Shown here piece by piece: positions 14,660-16,402 of a DNA stretch of 16,402 nucleotides. The notes beneath the pieces are model-generated. The model was not told the origin of the DNA, did no database searches, and was given only the letters and a program-made list of their open reading frames with translations. The stretch's first letter is position 1. Each line of letters begins with the position of its first letter. The stretch comes from Kiritimatiellia bacterium (GTDB taxonomy: Bacteria > Verrucomicrobiota > Kiritimatiellia > RFP12 > UBA1067). The position numbers were made by a program, and so were the translations under genes. Where the stretch lies: the NCBI GenBank assembly GCA_017959645.1, contig JAGDAE010000066.1, positions 1 through 16,402 on the forward strand, read 5' to 3'.

Positions 14660-16402
14660 CTACCGCCCGAGCTCGACCCCGGTCTGGTTGCGGATGGCCG
14701 AAACCGGGAACCGGGAGCCGTCCGGCGGTAGCGCGCCCTGGACGAGATCGCCGTCCTTGAACGGTTCGACTGCGCCGCTCTCGAGAACCCACCCCTCGAA
14801 ATCCGCCCGCACCCCGTAGGCCGAATATTCGAGCGGACCGTTGAAGCGGCGCCACGTCATGCCGCCCGCTTCCCTTCTTTCGGGCTCTTCGGCGACCGGC
14901 CCGCCGACGCGCGAGCGCGCTTCGGGTATTTCAGGGCCGGAAAACAGCGAATGGCGAAGCTTGCGCATGCGCGCCGACCTTACGCCGAACTCGCGCTCCG
15001 GCTGCGGATAGGACTCCTCCTCGCCGGGCATGACGTATTTGTTCGGCGCGGTGAGAAGTCCGCGCCACGGCCCGTGCCAGACCGGGGCGAACGGCGCGAA
15101 GAAGACGTTGTTGGTTACCACGTCGCCGGAATCCTTCAGCCAACAATGCGGATGAAGCCCGTTGTTCAGGCACCAGTTGCCGCGCACGACGCGTCCGAAC
15201 CCTTCCCGGAGCTTGATTCCGCCCGCGAGGCAGACGTTGTCCTCGATCGTGTAGAAGCTGCTGCCGTCGTCGAGGTCGATGTCCCACCCGTAGTTGCAGC
15301 GCCAGCGGTTTGCGCGCAGCGTGTTGCGCTTGAGCATATCGGCACGAAGGAGCTCCGGGCGCTCGTCCATCGTGGCGTCGTCGAATTCGAGCGACGCCGA
15401 CCACCAGCGATCTCGTCCCCAGCTGTTGAACGCACCGTGGTCGCCGGTTTCGAGAACGGTGTCGAAGACGTCGCACCCCTCTATGAGATGTCCGCCGAAA
15501 GCGCCGTCGCCGATGTTGATTCCGGCGCGCGGCACGAAGGCAATCGTGCAGTTCCTTACCGTTATGCGCGCGGCTATGTCGATCGAGATTCCCGCCGACT
15601 GCTTCTCCTCGCGTCCCGTGCGGTAAAAAAGGCAGTCGTCGACCGTGCAGTCGCGCGGATAGTTGTCGTTCGCCGGTCCCGGCGTGCGGTCGACCGTCGC
15701 CATCTCCGCCGTCTGGGCGTAGTCGAAGATCGGCACTCTTACCGCGTCGCAGGCGCCGAGGAAGAGTATTCCGCTCGCGCCGGTCTCCGTGAACGCGCAC
15801 CCCTCGACACGGCAGTCGGCGCAGCGGCCGTCGAAGATCATCGCGTTGCCCCCGAGCGATTCGAACCGGCAATTCTCGAAAACGCAACCGCGCGCGTTGC
15901 GTATCTCGACCGCCGCCCCGCGGTACAGCGCCCAGTCGCTGCGCAGTATGCGCTCGCGCGTATCCATGAACGTGCGCGCCGCGTGCCGGAACGTCACGTT
16001 GCGCACCCTCACGCCCGCGGCCAGCCTCCCGCCCGGCTCGCCGGCGATCTCGAGCAGCTTGCGCAAAACCACCGTCTCTATCTCGGCGCGGCGAAGATCC
16101 GTCCCTTCGAGCGGAATCGCGTAGAGCTTCCCGGCCGCGGCGTCGTAGAACCATTCCCCGGGCGCGTCCAGCTCCTCGCGCACGTTCTCGACGTACCTGT
16201 ATACCGGATGCCTCGCGGTCGGGCGGTTGTTCTGCCATCCGCCTTCGAGCGAGAGCGCCCCGTCGCTCGAGATGCCGGAGATCCGCCAGTGCATGTCGCC
16301 CCAGAGCAGTTCCTGCATCGCATGGACGTACGCGCCTCTCGGGTCGCGCCACCGCCGGACGCGTTCCGGCGCGAGCGCGTCGTCGTCTCCGCTCGAACCG
16401 TC
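14660..16402 (-). CDS. right-handed parallel beta-helix protein, probably carbohydrate-active (partial)
   Basis: 580 residues are visible and the reading is open to the right edge, so the N-terminus, including any signal peptide, is missing; an internal ATG at 16318 is not the start. Repeated short turns such as VRNVTFRH, IRNARGCVFENCRFESLGGN, CRVEGCAFTETGASGI and ITVRNCTIAFVPRAGINIGD are the rungs of a pectate-lyase-like (PbH1/NosD-type) beta helix. The blocks LDAPGEWFYD, RSDWALYRGAAVEI and ETGDHGAFNSWGRDRWW are ones I associate with beta-helix glycoside hydrolases and related proteins of Bacteroidota and PVC bacteria (GH141-like is a guess). It is likely exported to act on polysaccharide. 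The stop is TAG at 14662-14660. No neighbouring carbohydrate genes are visible in the window. Confidence 0.85.
   Translation of the reverse strand, partial: DGSSGDDDALAPERVRRWRDPRGAYVHAMQELLWGDMHWRISGISSDGALSLEGGWQNNRPTARHPVYRYVENVREELDAPGEWFYDAAAGKLYAIPLEGTDLRRAEIETVVLRKLLEIAGEPGGRLAAGVRVRNVTFRHAARTFMDTRERILRSDWALYRGAAVEIRNARGCVFENCRFESLGGNAMIFDGRCADCRVEGCAFTETGASGILFLGACDAVRVPIFDYAQTAEMATVDRTPGPANDNYPRDCTVDDCLFYRTGREEKQSAGISIDIAARITVRNCTIAFVPRAGINIGDGAFGGHLIEGCDVFDTVLETGDHGAFNSWGRDRWWSASLEFDDATMDERPELLRADMLKRNTLRANRWRCNYGWDIDLDDGSSFYTIEDNVCLAGGIKLREGFGRVVRGNWCLNNGLHPHCWLKDSGDVVTNNVFFAPFAPVWHGPWRGLLTAPNKYVMPGEEESYPQPEREFGVRSARMRKLRHSLFSGPEIPEARSRVGGPVAEEPERREAGGMTWRRFNGPLEYSAYGVRADFEGWVLESGAVEPFKDGDLVQGALPPDGSRFPVSAIRNQTGVELGR

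Overview
The window is a high-GC bacterial chromosome segment in which every supportable gene lies on the minus strand. Genes therefore read from the right edge towards the left, and both edge genes are cut off by the window. The large GC-rich plus-strand reading frames are antisense shadows. The family mix suggests a Gram-negative bacterium of the PVC group (Verrucomicrobiota, Kiritimatiellota or Lentisphaerota). It includes outer-membrane efflux, parallel beta-helix carbohydrate-active proteins, bacterial TMEM43 and cysteine-less redoxin-like exported proteins. This placement is an inference and no rRNA is present to confirm it.

Layout in the direction of transcription: (1) 16402-14660, a partial right-handed beta-helix protein. 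(2) 14572-12822, recA and queC, overlapping by one base. (3) 12808-5047, one probable operon: transketolase, a YhcH-type domain fused in frame to a TolC-like outer-membrane lipoprotein, an HlyD/MacA-like periplasmic adaptor, a LolD/MacB-type ATPase and a MacB-type permease. The last four overlap by 4 bases at each junction and form a complete tripartite MacAB-TolC-like pump. (4) 5046-4662, a gene-poor stretch with a perfectly adjacent 22-bp tandem repeat and what looks like the frameshifted tail of a lost gene. (5) 4661-3204, a TMEM43-family membrane protein and a small helical protein. (6) 3151-1, two related exported thioredoxin-fold proteins without the CXXC pair, then an acyl-CoA synthetase running off the left edge.

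Transcription starts look unusually easy to read. Four sites (near 3168, 4704, 12822 and 14611) share a 16-base motif close to CAAATATGRTATAATR, an extended -10 element with no clear -35. In two of them (the transketolase gene and the first redoxin-like gene) the -10 is so close to the ATG that the mRNA should be leaderless or nearly so, and neither has a Shine-Dalgarno sequence. The queC stop codon is part of the transketolase promoter. The lost-gene remnant ends at the same point in the TMEM43 promoter.

The oddest single feature is the YhcH-TolC fusion. The last beta strand of the cytoplasmic YhcH domain runs without a stop or an obvious start codon straight into a lipoprotein signal peptide.
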